11,512 bases of DNA from Stenotrophomonas maltophilia (GTDB taxonomy: Bacteria > Pseudomonadota > Gammaproteobacteria > Xanthomonadales > Xanthomonadaceae), in assembly GCA_002435595.1 (NCBI GenBank), contig DJBL01000111.1, positions 1 to 11,512 of the forward strand, read 5' to 3'. This document shows, in pieces, positions 1-7,019 of this stretch (the first letter of the stretch is position 1; each line of letters opens with the position of its first letter). A model generated the notes under the pieces. It was not told the DNA's origin and did no database searches. It saw nothing but the letters and a program-made list of their open reading frames with translations. The translations under genes were made by a program, and so were the position numbers.

Positions 1-16
1 ACCGCTCTTCCGATCT
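1..16. other. Illumina adapter remnant (assembly artefact)
   Basis: The first 16 bases, ACCGCTCTTCCGATCT, equal the 3' end of the Illumina paired-end adapter 2.0. The reverse complement begins AGATCGGAAGAGC, the familiar read-through adapter prefix. It directly abuts the flhF coding sequence, where it would be read as an artificial Ser-Glu-Glu-Arg-like tail. It should be trimmed, and genomic sequence starts at base 17. Recognition is from memory, but the match is exact and lies at the very edge of the window, where such remnants occur. Confidence 0.96.
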
Positions 17-307
17 GGTGGCGGCCACCGGCTCGGGTGCGGCCACGGTCGGCTTGCGTCGGGTCACCGCGGCGATCACCGCATCGGCGGCATTGCGCGG
101 GCGCGGTGCCGGTGCCGGGGCGACGTCCTTGCGGGCGGCTTCCAGGGCGCGTTGCACCGCGCCTTCGTCATAGTTCGCCGCGGCCACGATCTCCACGCCT
201 TCCTCGATCCGCCGGTTGGACAGGATCACCGCATCAGGACCATGTTCCTTGCGCACCAGGTTCATGGCCGAGCGCATATCGGAGGCGACGAAGCGTTTGA
301 TTTTCAT
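17..307 (-). CDS. flhF: Flagellar biosynthesis regulator FlhF, N-terminal fragment
   Basis: FlhF is an SRP-type GTPase that places and helps start assembly of polar flagella at the cell pole. Only the first 97 codons are present, because the gene runs off the contig end into adapter sequence. The start MKIKRFVASDMRSAMNLVRK with the following EHGPDAVILSNR block is the typical FlhF amino terminus (B domain, residues 1 to about 50). After residue 62 the chain becomes rich in Ala and Pro, as expected for the variable linker before the NG GTPase domain, which is not in the window. The ATG has no strong Shine-Dalgarno sequence. The gene lies 154 bp downstream of flhA in the same direction, matching the usual flhB-flhA-flhF order. 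Identity rests on family recognition of a short but characteristic segment. Confidence 0.9.
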
Positions 308-461
308 GCTGTGGTACCGGGACTGGGGCGGCGGGGTGGTGGAAGGGAAGCGCTGGTTGTCGGTGGTCTGCACGGTCCGGGTTTCCCTTTATGTCCTGCT
401 GCGTTGATATCGAAATGGGGGTGTGTCTGTTTTCTGGCGCATTGCCGTCGGAGTTCCGGCT
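308..461 (-). other. flhA-flhF intergenic spacer
   Basis: This 154-bp spacer between the flhA stop and the flhF start has no open reading frame with a credible start. I see no terminator hairpin followed by a T-run. A GG-N10-GC arrangement near 444-457 on the minus strand resembles a sigma-54 element, but the flanking bases fit poorly. Its length leaves room for a separate flhF promoter, which I cannot identify. Confidence 0.5.
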
Positions 462-2570
462 TCAGCTGATCGTGCCGACCAGCTTCAAGCGTTTGTCCTC
501 GGGCACCTCGCTGTAGGCCAGCACCGACAGCGAGGGGACGCTGTGGCGCACCAACCGTGCCAGCGCGGCACGCACCGGGCCTGGTACCAGCACCACCGCC
601 GGCTCGTTCTTCGCTTCCTGCTTGCCGACACATTCGGCCAGGCTCTGGTGCAGTCGCTCGGCGAGTCCGGGTTCCAGCGCTGCGCCGTTGCCCTGTGTGG
701 ACTCCTGCAAGACGCGTTCCAGTTGCGGGTTGAGGGTGAACACCGGCAGCTCCGCCGACATCCCGGCGATCTCCTGCACGATGAAACGGCCCAGTGCGTT
801 GCGCACGGCGGCGGTAAGCACCGACGGGTCCTGGCTGATGGGGGCGTTTTCCACCAGCGACTCGACGATCTTGCGCAGCTGGCGGATCGGGATGCGCTCG
901 ATGAGCAGGTTCTGCAGCACCCGCACCACCGCCGACAGCGGCAGCGACTTGGGTGTGAGGTCTTCGACCAGCTTGGGCGCGCTCTTGGCCAGGTTGGCCA
1001 GCAGCTGCTGCACTTCCTCGTGGCCGAGCAGCTCGGGAGCGTGCTCGCGGATCAGGTGGGACAGGTGGGTGGCCACCACGGTGGCCGGGTCGACCACGGT
1101 GTAGCCCATCGATTCGGCGTGGGCGCGCTGGTGCGGCTGGATCCAGGTGGCGTCCAGGCCGAAGGCCGGGTCCTTGCCGGCGATGCCGTCCAGTACGCCC
1201 AGCGCGCTGCCCGGGTCCAGCGCCAGCTCGCGGTCGGGATGGATGTCGGCGGTGGCCACCGGCACGCCGTGGATCAGCAGGCGATAGCCGCTGGCCGGCA
1301 GCTCCAGGTTGTCGCGGATGTGGACTGAGGGAATCAGGAAGCCGATGTCGTGGGTGAGCTTGCGGCGCACGCCCTTGATCCGCGCCATCAACTCGCCGCC
1401 CTGGTTCTTGTCCACCAGCGGAATCAGCCGGTAGCCCACTTCCAGGCCGAGCGGATCGACCGGGCGCAGTTCGTCCCAGGTCAGTTCGGCGGTGGGCGAG
1501 GGCGCCGCGCCCGGCAGGCCCAGGGTCTCGCCGCGGCCGGCGGCAGGCGTTTCGGCTGCGCGGGTGGCTGCGGTGCTTTTCTTCCAGGCCTTCCAGGCCA
1601 CGAAGCCGAGGATCGCGGCCAGCGTCAAGAAGGCGACGTTGGGCATGCCCGGCACCAGGCCCACCACGCCCATGATCGCAGCGGCGATGGTGAGTGCGCG
1701 GTACTGGCCAAACACCTGGCCCATCATGGCCTGGGCCATGTCCTGCGAGCGCGAGGCGCGGGTGACCAGCATGGCCACCGCGGAGGACACCAGCAGGGCC
1801 GGCAGCTGCGCCACCAGGCCGTCACCGATGGACAGCAGGGTGTAGGTGGCCGCGGCGTTGCCGAACGGCATGCCATGCTGCAGCACGCCCACGGCCAGGC
1901 CGCCGACCATGTTGATGAACAGGATCAGGATGCCGGCGATCGCATCGCCGCGGATGAACTTGCTGGCGCCGTCCATCGCACCGTAGAAGTCGGCTTCCTC
2001 ACGCACTTCCTCGCGCCGGGCCTTGGCTTCCTCGCGCGTCAGCAAACCGGCGTTGAGGTCGGCGTCGATGGCCATCTGCTTGCCGGGCATGGCATCGAGG
2101 ATGAAGCGGGCGGTCACTTCGGACACGCGCCCGGCGCCCTTGGTGATGACCACGAAATTGATGATGGTCAGGATCGCGAACACCACGATGCCCACCGCGT
2201 AGTTGCCGCCGATCACGAACTCGCCGAACGCGGCGATCACCTTGCCGGCCGCCTCGTGGCCGTCCTGGCCGTGCAGCAGGATCACACGGGTGGAGGCCAC
2301 GTTCAGCGCCAGCCGCAGCATGGTGGTGACCAGCAGCACGATCGGGAAGATGGTGAAGTCCAGCGGGCGTTTCACGTAGACCACCGCCAGCAGCACCATC
2401 AGGGAGATGGCGATGTTGAAGGTGAACAGGGCATCGAGCACCGGCGGGGCCAGCGGCACCACCACCATGGCCAGCAGCGCCAGCACGATCAGCGGGGCGC
2501 CAAGGCCGTTGCGGATCATGTCCAGGGCCTTGCGCGCGTTCATTCCGGAAGCAGCAGGCTGGGCGCTCAT
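462..2570 (-). CDS. flhA: Flagellar export gate protein FlhA
   Basis: FlhA forms the nonameric ring of the flagellar type III export gate in the inner membrane and docks chaperone-substrate complexes. The protein has 702 residues, close to the usual length of about 690-700. Residues about 24-325 carry hydrophobic membrane segments. The cytoplasmic loop RVSEVTARF...DAMPGKQM (148-166) is the family's hallmark FHIPEP loop. The conserved FIRGDA motif puts an Asp at 209, matching the essential Asp of enteric FlhA. A linker rich in Ala, Pro and Gly (about 332-362) leads to the soluble domain, which opens with RPVDPLGLEVGY (369-380) and runs to the end. The ATG overlaps the flhB stop as ATGA (2567-2570), implying translational coupling. 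Nothing is truncated. FlhA is distinguished from the virulence homologue (SctV/HrcV) by its flagellar neighbours. Confidence 0.98.
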   Translation of the reverse strand: MSAQPAASGMNARKALDMIRNGLGAPLIVLALLAMVVVPLAPPVLDALFTFNIAISLMVLLAVVYVKRPLDFTIFPIVLLVTTMLRLALNVASTRVILLHGQDGHEAAGKVIAAFGEFVIGGNYAVGIVVFAILTIINFVVITKGAGRVSEVTARFILDAMPGKQMAIDADLNAGLLTREEAKARREEVREEADFYGAMDGASKFIRGDAIAGILILFINMVGGLAVGVLQHGMPFGNAAATYTLLSIGDGLVAQLPALLVSSAVAMLVTRASRSQDMAQAMMGQVFGQYRALTIAAAIMGVVGLVPGMPNVAFLTLAAILGFVAWKAWKKSTAATRAAETPAAGRGETLGLPGAAPSPTAELTWDELRPVDPLGLEVGYRLIPLVDKNQGGELMARIKGVRRKLTHDIGFLIPSVHIRDNLELPASGYRLLIHGVPVATADIHPDRELALDPGSALGVLDGIAGKDPAFGLDATWIQPHQRAHAESMGYTVVDPATVVATHLSHLIREHAPELLGHEEVQQLLANLAKSAPKLVEDLTPKSLPLSAVVRVLQNLLIERIPIRQLRKIVESLVENAPISQDPSVLTAAVRNALGRFIVQEIAGMSAELPVFTLNPQLERVLQESTQGNGAALEPGLAERLHQSLAECVGKQEAKNEPAVVLVPGPVRAALARLVRHSVPSLSVLAYSEVPEDKRLKLVGTIS

Positions 2571-3697
2571 GCGCGGCCTCCCTTGCCGAATTCATCCACA
2601 TCGATGCGCGGGGCAGCCGGCATCGGCCCGCCGCGCCAGGTGCGCAGCTGGTACACGTAGGACAGGACCTGGGCCACGGCCGAATACAGTCTCACGGGAA
2701 TTTCCTTTCCAAGTTGACCTTCCCGATACAAGGCGCGTGCCAAAGGCGGCGCGGAGACGATGGCGACCTTGTTGCCGTCGGCCACTTCACGGATGCGCAG
2801 GGCGGTTTCATCCACGCCCAGGGCCACCACGGTGGGGGCGCCCATCTTGCCGCCCTCGTACTTCAGGGCCACCGCGTAGTGAGTGGGATTGACCACCACC
2901 ACGTCGGCGGTGGGCACCGCTTCCATCATCCGGCGGTTGGACAGCTGCTGCTGCAGCTGGCGGATGCGGCCCTTCACTTCCGGGCTGCCTTCGCTCTCCT
3001 TCATTTCGCGGCGCAGTTCTTCACGGGTCATCTTCAGCTTGCGCATCCAGTTCCAGCGCTGGTACGGCGCATCGATGGCGGCCAACAGCATCATCGCCCC
3101 GCCGGTGGCCAGCATCAGCTTCAGGGTGAAGCCCAGGCCGTGCACCATGGCCGTCTCCAGCGGCTGGTTGAGCAGGTCGCGCAGCGGCCGGATGCCGTGC
3201 CAGACCACCAGCCCGGCGGCGGTGCCGACAAAGGCGATGCGCAGCAGCGACTTGGTGAACTCGGCGATCGCCTCCGGCCCGTACAGGCGTTTCATCCCGG
3301 CCATCGGGCTGAGGCGTTTGAAGTCGGGCAGCAGGGATTTGTTGGACCAGCGCAGCCCGCCCATCGCCACCGGCGCCAGGAAACTGGCCAGCAGGCAGAT
3401 CAGCACCAGGGGCCACATCGCCAGCAGCAGTTGCAGCAGCAGGTGGCCGAAGTGGCCAAACAGCGCCTGCGGATGCATGCGCAGGCCCGGCTCGGGGCTC
3501 AGCGCCAGCTTCATCCAGGCCTTGGCACCACTGCTGATGCCGCCCGAATAGGCCATCAGCGCCAGCACGCCGGCGCCAAACACCGCCGCGGTGGCCAACT
3601 CCCGCGAACGCGGGAGATTGCCCTGCTCGCGGGCGTCGCGCAGGCGTTTTTCGGTAGGTTGCTCGGTCTTCTCGCCGGCTTGTTCGTTCTCGGACAT
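2567..3697 (-). CDS. flhB: Flagellar export switch protein FlhB
   Basis: FlhB belongs to the flagellar type III export gate and controls the switch from rod/hook to filament substrates through self-cleavage. The chosen start gives 376 residues. The amino terminus MSENEQAGEKTEQPTEKRLR is typical of the family. Hydrophobic segments lie near 33-52, 85-112, 148-167 and 186-209, followed by a charged linker. The autocleavage motif NPTH is intact at 270-273, within VVVVNPTHYAVALKYE. The C-terminal tail (about 353-376) is short and variable. The reading frame stays open for 155 more codons upstream, but that stretch encodes the repeat array and is not FlhB-like. No good Shine-Dalgarno precedes the ATG. 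A sigma-54-type promoter lies at 3732-3747. The stop overlaps the flhA start by 4 bp. Confidence 0.97.
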   Translation of the reverse strand: MSENEQAGEKTEQPTEKRLRDAREQGNLPRSRELATAAVFGAGVLALMAYSGGISSGAKAWMKLALSPEPGLRMHPQALFGHFGHLLLQLLLAMWPLVLICLLASFLAPVAMGGLRWSNKSLLPDFKRLSPMAGMKRLYGPEAIAEFTKSLLRIAFVGTAAGLVVWHGIRPLRDLLNQPLETAMVHGLGFTLKLMLATGGAMMLLAAIDAPYQRWNWMRKLKMTREELRREMKESEGSPEVKGRIRQLQQQLSNRRMMEAVPTADVVVVNPTHYAVALKYEGGKMGAPTVVALGVDETALRIREVADGNKVAIVSAPPLARALYREGQLGKEIPVRLYSAVAQVLSYVYQLRTWRGGPMPAAPRIDVDEFGKGGRA

Positions 3698-3701
3698 GGG
3701 C

Positions 3702-3735
3702 TGCACGACACGGGGGGATTGCCCTGGGTCGTGCA
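3702..3735. promoter_or_regulatory. 8-bp inverted repeat around the flhB transcription start
   Basis: TGCACGAC (3702-3709) and GTCGTGCA (3728-3735) are perfect inverted repeats with an 18-bp spacer. One arm overlaps the -12 box of the predicted flhB promoter. The other ends 4 nt before the flhB ATG, where the ribosome would bind. It could be a regulator's operator, or a hairpin formed only in RNA that starts further upstream. The symmetry is seen; its function is not known. Confidence 0.45.
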
Positions 3736-3747
3736 AGAACCGTTCCG
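3732..3747 (-). promoter_or_regulatory. Predicted sigma-54 promoter of flhBA
   Basis: On the minus strand this reads CGGAACGGTTCTTGCA. It matches the -24/-12 consensus TGGCACG-N4-TTGCW at 10 of 12 defined positions, with the GG-N10-GC spacing intact. The predicted transcription start is near 3721, giving a leader of about 24 nt before the flhB ATG. RpoN, usually with the activator FleQ, drives such genes in pseudomonads and xanthomonads. The promoter call is an inference from sequence alone. Confidence 0.65.
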
Positions 3748-3818
3748 TGACGGTGAGCGCGGCGGCGGGCCCCAACCGGGGGTTGCCATCGTTGCCATGC
3801 GCAGGCCCTGGACGACCT

Positions 3819-4009
3819 GGCAGGGCGCGCCCCGGCCGACCGCCGATGGCCCTGTTTACCGCCGGCAAGGGCCCAATGCCTGGGGAAGGGGGCTGTTCTC
3901 GTAACGCCTGCCGAAGCGGGCTGTTCGTGTACGGCCCGCCGCGTTCCATGTTCATGCCGACATCGAACGTTGGCGGTGGGTCGGCAGTCGGCTGGGGCGC
4001 GACCCTACC
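3819..4009 (+). repeat. Inverted-repeat element, copy 1 (diverged, enlarged)
   Basis: This copy is 191 bp long. The right arm (3987-4009) is identical to those of the other copies. The left arm (3819-3840) has two substitutions and lost one T, so the terminal stem is imperfect. The extra length comes from an internal duplication of about 27 bp: the segment GCCTGNNGAAGNGGGCTGTTC occurs twice between about 3878 and 3926, where the other copies have it once. It looks like the oldest or least constrained copy. Confidence 0.85.
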
Positions 4010-4036
4010 GGGGGCTGGCGTTGCCGGGGGCGAGCT

Positions 4037-4111
4037 GTTGTGTGATGGGCAGGCCGTGGGGGCCCCAACCGGGGGGTGCCATTGTCGTGATGTGCAGGCT
4101 TTGGGTGACCT
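4037..4111 (+). repeat. 43-bp tandem-type units, spacer 1
   Basis: One full unit starts with GTTGTGTGAT at 4037. It is followed 44 bp later by the junction unit ATTGTCGTGAT (4081), which leads into element 2. This spacer has one unit fewer than the next two spacers, which explains its shorter length. Confidence 0.8.
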
Positions 4112-4275
4112 GGTAGGGTCGCGCCCCAGCCGACCGCCGATAGCCCTGTTTACCGCCGGCAAGGGCCCAATGCCTGCCGAAGGGGGCTGTTCGCGGAAGG
4201 CCCGCCGCGTTCCATTTTCATGCCGACATCGAACGTTGGCCGCGGGTCGGCAGTCGGCTGGGGCGCGACCCTACC
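4112..4275 (+). repeat. Inverted-repeat element, copy 2
   Basis: This copy is 164 bp long with perfect 23-bp terminal inverted repeats at 4112-4134 and 4253-4275. The outer bases read GGTAG inward from each end. After one mismatch the arms pair for five more bases. An internal short hairpin (GCCCT...AGGGC, near 4143-4170) carries one change relative to copies 3 and 4. There is no open reading frame for a transposase, so any movement would depend on an enzyme encoded elsewhere. Confidence 0.9.
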
Positions 4276-4303
4276 GGGGGCTGGCGTTGCCCGGGGGCGA
4301 GCT

Positions 4304-4421
4304 GTTGTGTGATGGGCAGGCCATGGGCGCTCCCACCGGGGGCGTCGTTGTGTGACGCGCAGGCCATGGGCGCTCCCGCCGGGGGGGGCCATTGTCGTGA
4401 TGCGCAGGCTTGGGGCGACCT
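4304..4421 (+). repeat. 43-bp tandem-type units, spacer 2
   Basis: Units start at 4304, 4347 and 4391 (GTTGTGTGA, GTTGTGTGA, ATTGTCGTGA). Each continues through GCAGGC and CATGGGCGCTCCC-type sequence to a run of G residues. The third, diverged unit joins element 3. The 43-44 bp period is seen directly. Confidence 0.85.
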
Positions 4422-4585
4422 GGTAGGGTCGCGCCCCAGCCGACCGCCGATGGCCCTGTTTACCGCCGGCAAGGGCCCAATGCCTGCCGAAGGGGGCTGT
4501 TCGCGGACGGCCCGCCGCGTTCCATTTTCATGCCGACATCGAACGTTGGCCGCAGGTCGGCAGTCGGCTGGGGCGCGACCCTACC
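4422..4585 (+). repeat. Inverted-repeat element, copy 3
   Basis: This 164-bp copy is nearly identical to copy 2. Perfect 23-bp terminal arms lie at 4422-4444 and 4563-4585, extended to 29 bp with a single mismatch. Inside, GGCCCT and AGGGCC (about 4452-4477) form a second small inverted repeat around the segment TTTACCGCCGG. A conserved ATCGAACGTTGG stretch lies shortly before the right arm. Confidence 0.92.
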
Positions 4586-4611
4586 GGGGGTTGGCGTTGC
4601 CGGGGGGAGCT

Positions 4612-4727
4612 GTTGTGTGACGGGCAGGCCTTGGGCGGCCCCACCGGGGGCGTTGTTGTGTGATGGGCAGGCCATGGGCGCTCCCGCCGGGGGGGCATTG
4701 TCGTGAGGTGCAGACCTTGGGTGACCT
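4612..4727 (+). repeat. 43-bp tandem-type units, spacer 3
   Basis: Units start at 4612, 4655 and 4697 with the same layout as spacer 2: two full units and a diverged junction unit joining element 4. The close match between spacers 2 and 3 supports duplication of element and spacer together. Confidence 0.85.
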
Positions 4728-4891
4728 GGTAGGGTCGCGCCCCAGCCGACCGCCGATGGCCCTGTTTACCGCCGGCAAGGGCCCAATGCCTGGCGAAGGA
4801 GGCTGTTCGCGGACGGCCTGCCGCGTTTCATGTTCATGCCGACATCGAACGTTGGCAGTGGGTCGGCAGTCGGCTGGGGCGCGACCCTACC
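4728..4891 (+). repeat. Inverted-repeat element, copy 4, overlapping a gene end
   Basis: This 164-bp copy has perfect terminal arms at 4728-4750 and 4869-4891. The right arm runs into the end of the MHYT-GGDEF-EAL gene. Its CTACC end supplies the TAG stop (minus strand, 4889-4887). Transcripts of that gene would therefore carry this element's inverted repeats directly at the 3' end, where REP-type hairpins often stabilise or end mRNA. That role here is an inference. Confidence 0.92.
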
Positions 4892-7019
4892 TGGGGCTGG
4901 CGTTGCTGGTATGGCCGACGGCCACCTCCACCCGTGGTCTGGGATGGTCATGCAGCTGCATGAAGCGCTCCGGGTCCACCGGGCGGCCGAGCAGGTAGCC
5001 TTGCAGGTAGTCGCAGCCCAGCCGCTCCAGGTAGGCGCGCTGGCCGGCGGTCTCCACGCCCTCGGCGACGATGTCCATGTCCAGGGCGTGGCCCAGGGCG
5101 ACGATGGCCGAGACGATCACCACATCTTCGGAACTGTTTTCCAGGTCGCGTACGAAGGCGTGGTCGATCTTGATCTCGGTGGCCGGCAGGCGTTTGAGGT
5201 ACAGCAGGCTGGAGTAGCCGGTGCCGAAGTCGTCGATGGAGATGCCCACGCCCAGGCTGGCCATCGCCTGCAGCAGCCGCAGGCTGGCGTCGGTATCGCG
5301 CATCACCGTGCTTTCGGTGATTTCCAGCACCAGCCGGCGGGGCTCCAGGCGATGGACGCGCAGCACCTCGCGTACCTCCTGCAGCAGGTGCGGGGAGCTG
5401 AACTGGATCGGGGAGAGGTTCACCGATACGGTCCAGCTGTCGTGGCCGGCGTCCTGCCATTGGCGCAACTGGCGACAGGCCTCGTCCAGCGCCCAGCGCC
5501 CGATCTCGTTGATGACCCCGCTGCGTTCGGCCAGGCGGATGAAACGGTCCGGCGGGATCAGGCCCTGCTGCGGGTGGCGCCAGCGGATCAGCGCCTCGGC
5601 GCCGCTCACCCCCTGGCCGGCCACGCGGATCTTGGGCTGGTAATGCAGGAACAGCTGGTCGGTACCGATCGCACGGCGCAGGTCGGCCAGCAGCTGGAAC
5701 TGCTGCTCGGCGCTGTCGTTCATCCAGTCGGCAAACACCGCGTAGGCATTGCGGCCGGCTTCCTTGGCCTGGTACATGGCTGCGTCGGCAAACCCCATCA
5801 GCTGGCGCTCGCTGGCGGCGTGGTCGGGACAGATGGCGATGCCGACGCTGGCGGTGACCTGCAGCTCGTGGTCGGGCAGCAGCGGGCCGCCGCCCACGGC
5901 CTGGAGGATGCGGCTGGCCAGCGTGGCGATGTCCTCGTCGTTGTCGATGCGCACCACCAGCACGAACTCGTCGCCCCCCAGGCGCGCCAGCATGTCGGCC
6001 GGGCGCAGCAGTTGCCGGGTGCGTTCGGCCACGGCCACCAGCAGCGCATCGCCGGTCTGGTGGCCGTAGGCGTCGTTGACCTGCTTGAACCCGTCCAGGT
6101 CCATGAACATCACCGCAAAGCGGCTGCCGTGTCGTTCGGCTTCGGCCAGCGCCTGCTCGATGCGCTGCTGCAGCAGCAGGCGGTTCGGCAGGCGGGTGAG
6201 CGGGTCGTGCAGTGCGGCCTGGGTCAGTTCCTGCTGGGCATCGTCCAGCGAGCTGCGCAGGGTGTCGTTGCGCAACCGCAGCAGCTGCGCCTGCATGCGC
6301 TGGTCCAGCCAGGACACGATCAGCACCACGGCCAGGATCGCGGTGGTCAGCACCAGCACGATCGCGGCCAGCCATTGGGTCTGCAGCCCGTCGCCGGCGG
6401 CGGCGCCGCAGATGCTGTCGGCCGGGAAGCGGGCCGCGGCCATGCCGGTGTAATGCATGCCCACGATGGCCGTGCCCAGCAGGACGGCCGGCAGCAGCCG
6501 ATGGCGCAGGCGGCGTTGGCTCAGGCGCAGGCGGAAGGCGACGAACAGGGCCGTCCAGGACGCCGCCACCGCGATCCCCAGCGAGGCGCCGAACCAGACC
6601 GGGTGGTAGTCGATGCCCGGCTGCATGCGCATGGCAGCCATGCCCAGGTAATGCATCGAGGCGATGCCGCTGCCCATCAGCAGCGCGCCCAGCGCCAGTC
6701 GCGAATGCGGCAGGGTGGGCCGCGAGACCAGCCAGAGCGCGAAGATCGACGAGGCCAGCGCGGCCAGCAGCGAGATGCCCGTCCAGCCCAGGTCGTAGCC
6801 CAGCGGGATCGGCAGGCGGAAGGCCAGCATGCCGATGAAGTGCATCGACCAGATGCCCAGTCCCATCGCGCAGCCACCGCCGGACAACCACAACAGGCTC
6901 AACCGCCGGCTGGGGGCGGTGGTGATCCGATTGGCCATGTCCAGCGCGGTGAACGACGCGAGCATGGCGACCAGCAGCGAAACCACGACCAACCACGGTG
7001 TGTAGCTGCCGTCGAGCAT
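4887..7019 (-). CDS. MHYT-GGDEF-EAL membrane cyclic di-GMP enzyme
   Basis: This 710-residue inner-membrane protein is predicted to make and/or degrade cyclic di-GMP, in the style of Pseudomonas MucR. Residues 1 to about 240 form a multi-pass MHYT sensor with the motifs MHF (59-61), MHY (122-124) and MHYT (188-191). These are proposed to hold metal and sense a gas such as NO, O2 or CO. The GGDEF domain (about 265-430) has GGDEF at 348-352 and an intact inhibitory RxxD site, RPAD (339-342). The EAL domain (about 440-690) keeps EAL (475-477), Asn534, EITE (566-569), DD (596-597), Lys617 and Glu653, so phosphodiesterase activity is plausible. The start at 7019 follows a clear AAGGAG site; an upstream in-frame extension of 47 codons is not protein-like. 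The gene lies between fliR and flhB. Its last six codons and TAG stop come from repeat sequence. Which activity dominates cannot be told. Confidence 0.95.
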   Translation of the reverse strand: MLDGSYTPWLVVVSLLVAMLASFTALDMANRITTAPSRRLSLLWLSGGGCAMGLGIWSMHFIGMLAFRLPIPLGYDLGWTGISLLAALASSIFALWLVSRPTLPHSRLALGALLMGSGIASMHYLGMAAMRMQPGIDYHPVWFGASLGIAVAASWTALFVAFRLRLSQRRLRHRLLPAVLLGTAIVGMHYTGMAAARFPADSICGAAAGDGLQTQWLAAIVLVLTTAILAVVLIVSWLDQRMQAQLLRLRNDTLRSSLDDAQQELTQAALHDPLTRLPNRLLLQQRIEQALAEAERHGSRFAVMFMDLDGFKQVNDAYGHQTGDALLVAVAERTRQLLRPADMLARLGGDEFVLVVRIDNDEDIATLASRILQAVGGGPLLPDHELQVTASVGIAICPDHAASERQLMGFADAAMYQAKEAGRNAYAVFADWMNDSAEQQFQLLADLRRAIGTDQLFLHYQPKIRVAGQGVSGAEALIRWRHPQQGLIPPDRFIRLAERSGVINEIGRWALDEACRQLRQWQDAGHDSWTVSVNLSPIQFSSPHLLQEVREVLRVHRLEPRRLVLEITESTVMRDTDASLRLLQAMASLGVGISIDDFGTGYSSLLYLKRLPATEIKIDHAFVRDLENSSEDVVIVSAIVALGHALDMDIVAEGVETAGQRAYLERLGCDYLQGYLLGRPVDPERFMQLHDHPRPRVEVAVGHTSNASPR

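Larger units (their letters stand above)
3766..4906. repeat. Composite array: four inverted-repeat elements with tandem-repeat spacers
   Basis: This long stretch, most of it intergenic (flhB begins at 3697, the c-di-GMP gene ends at 4887), is built almost entirely of repeats. Four elements with terminal inverted repeats occupy 3819-4009, 4112-4275, 4422-4585 and 4728-4891, all in the same internal orientation. Spacers of 102, 146 and 142 bp contain 43-bp tandem units. Element-plus-spacer repeats at 310 and 306 bp, suggesting growth by unequal exchange. Because 310 is not a multiple of three, no reading frame is kept from copy to copy, which argues against a repeat protein. A partial spacer (about 3766-3818) flanks the left end. 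Similarity on the right continues past the last element to about 4906, inside the neighbouring gene. Confidence 0.9.

Noticed and set aside
444..457. Possible sigma-54 promoter for flhF
   Set aside because: Only GG-N10-GC and a few other bases match. The TT of TTGC is replaced by CG, and it lies about 140 bp from the gene.
423..2660. Long plus-strand open frames opposite flhA (423-1328 and 1350-2660)
   Set aside because: They have antisense-shadow composition and no recognisable motifs; flhA on the other strand is unambiguous.
3698..4162. N-terminal extension of FlhB by 155 codons in the same frame
   Set aside because: The extension translates the repeat array, does not resemble FlhB, and precedes the family-typical MSENEQ start. 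The open frame reflects GC-rich repeat sequence.
4462..4482. A sigma-54-like GCAA...TGCC pattern inside each array element
   Set aside because: The spacing between the two halves is two bases too long for the strict GG-N10-GC requirement.
3591..4778. Several overlapping open frames inside the repeat array that give similar peptides from copy to copy
   Set aside because: The repeat period of 310 bp does not keep frame, no ribosome sites are seen, and the similarity is explained by the DNA repeats themselves.
3766..4906. CRISPR array
   Set aside because: The repeats are much longer than CRISPR repeats, the spacers are themselves repeated and not unique, and no cas genes are present.
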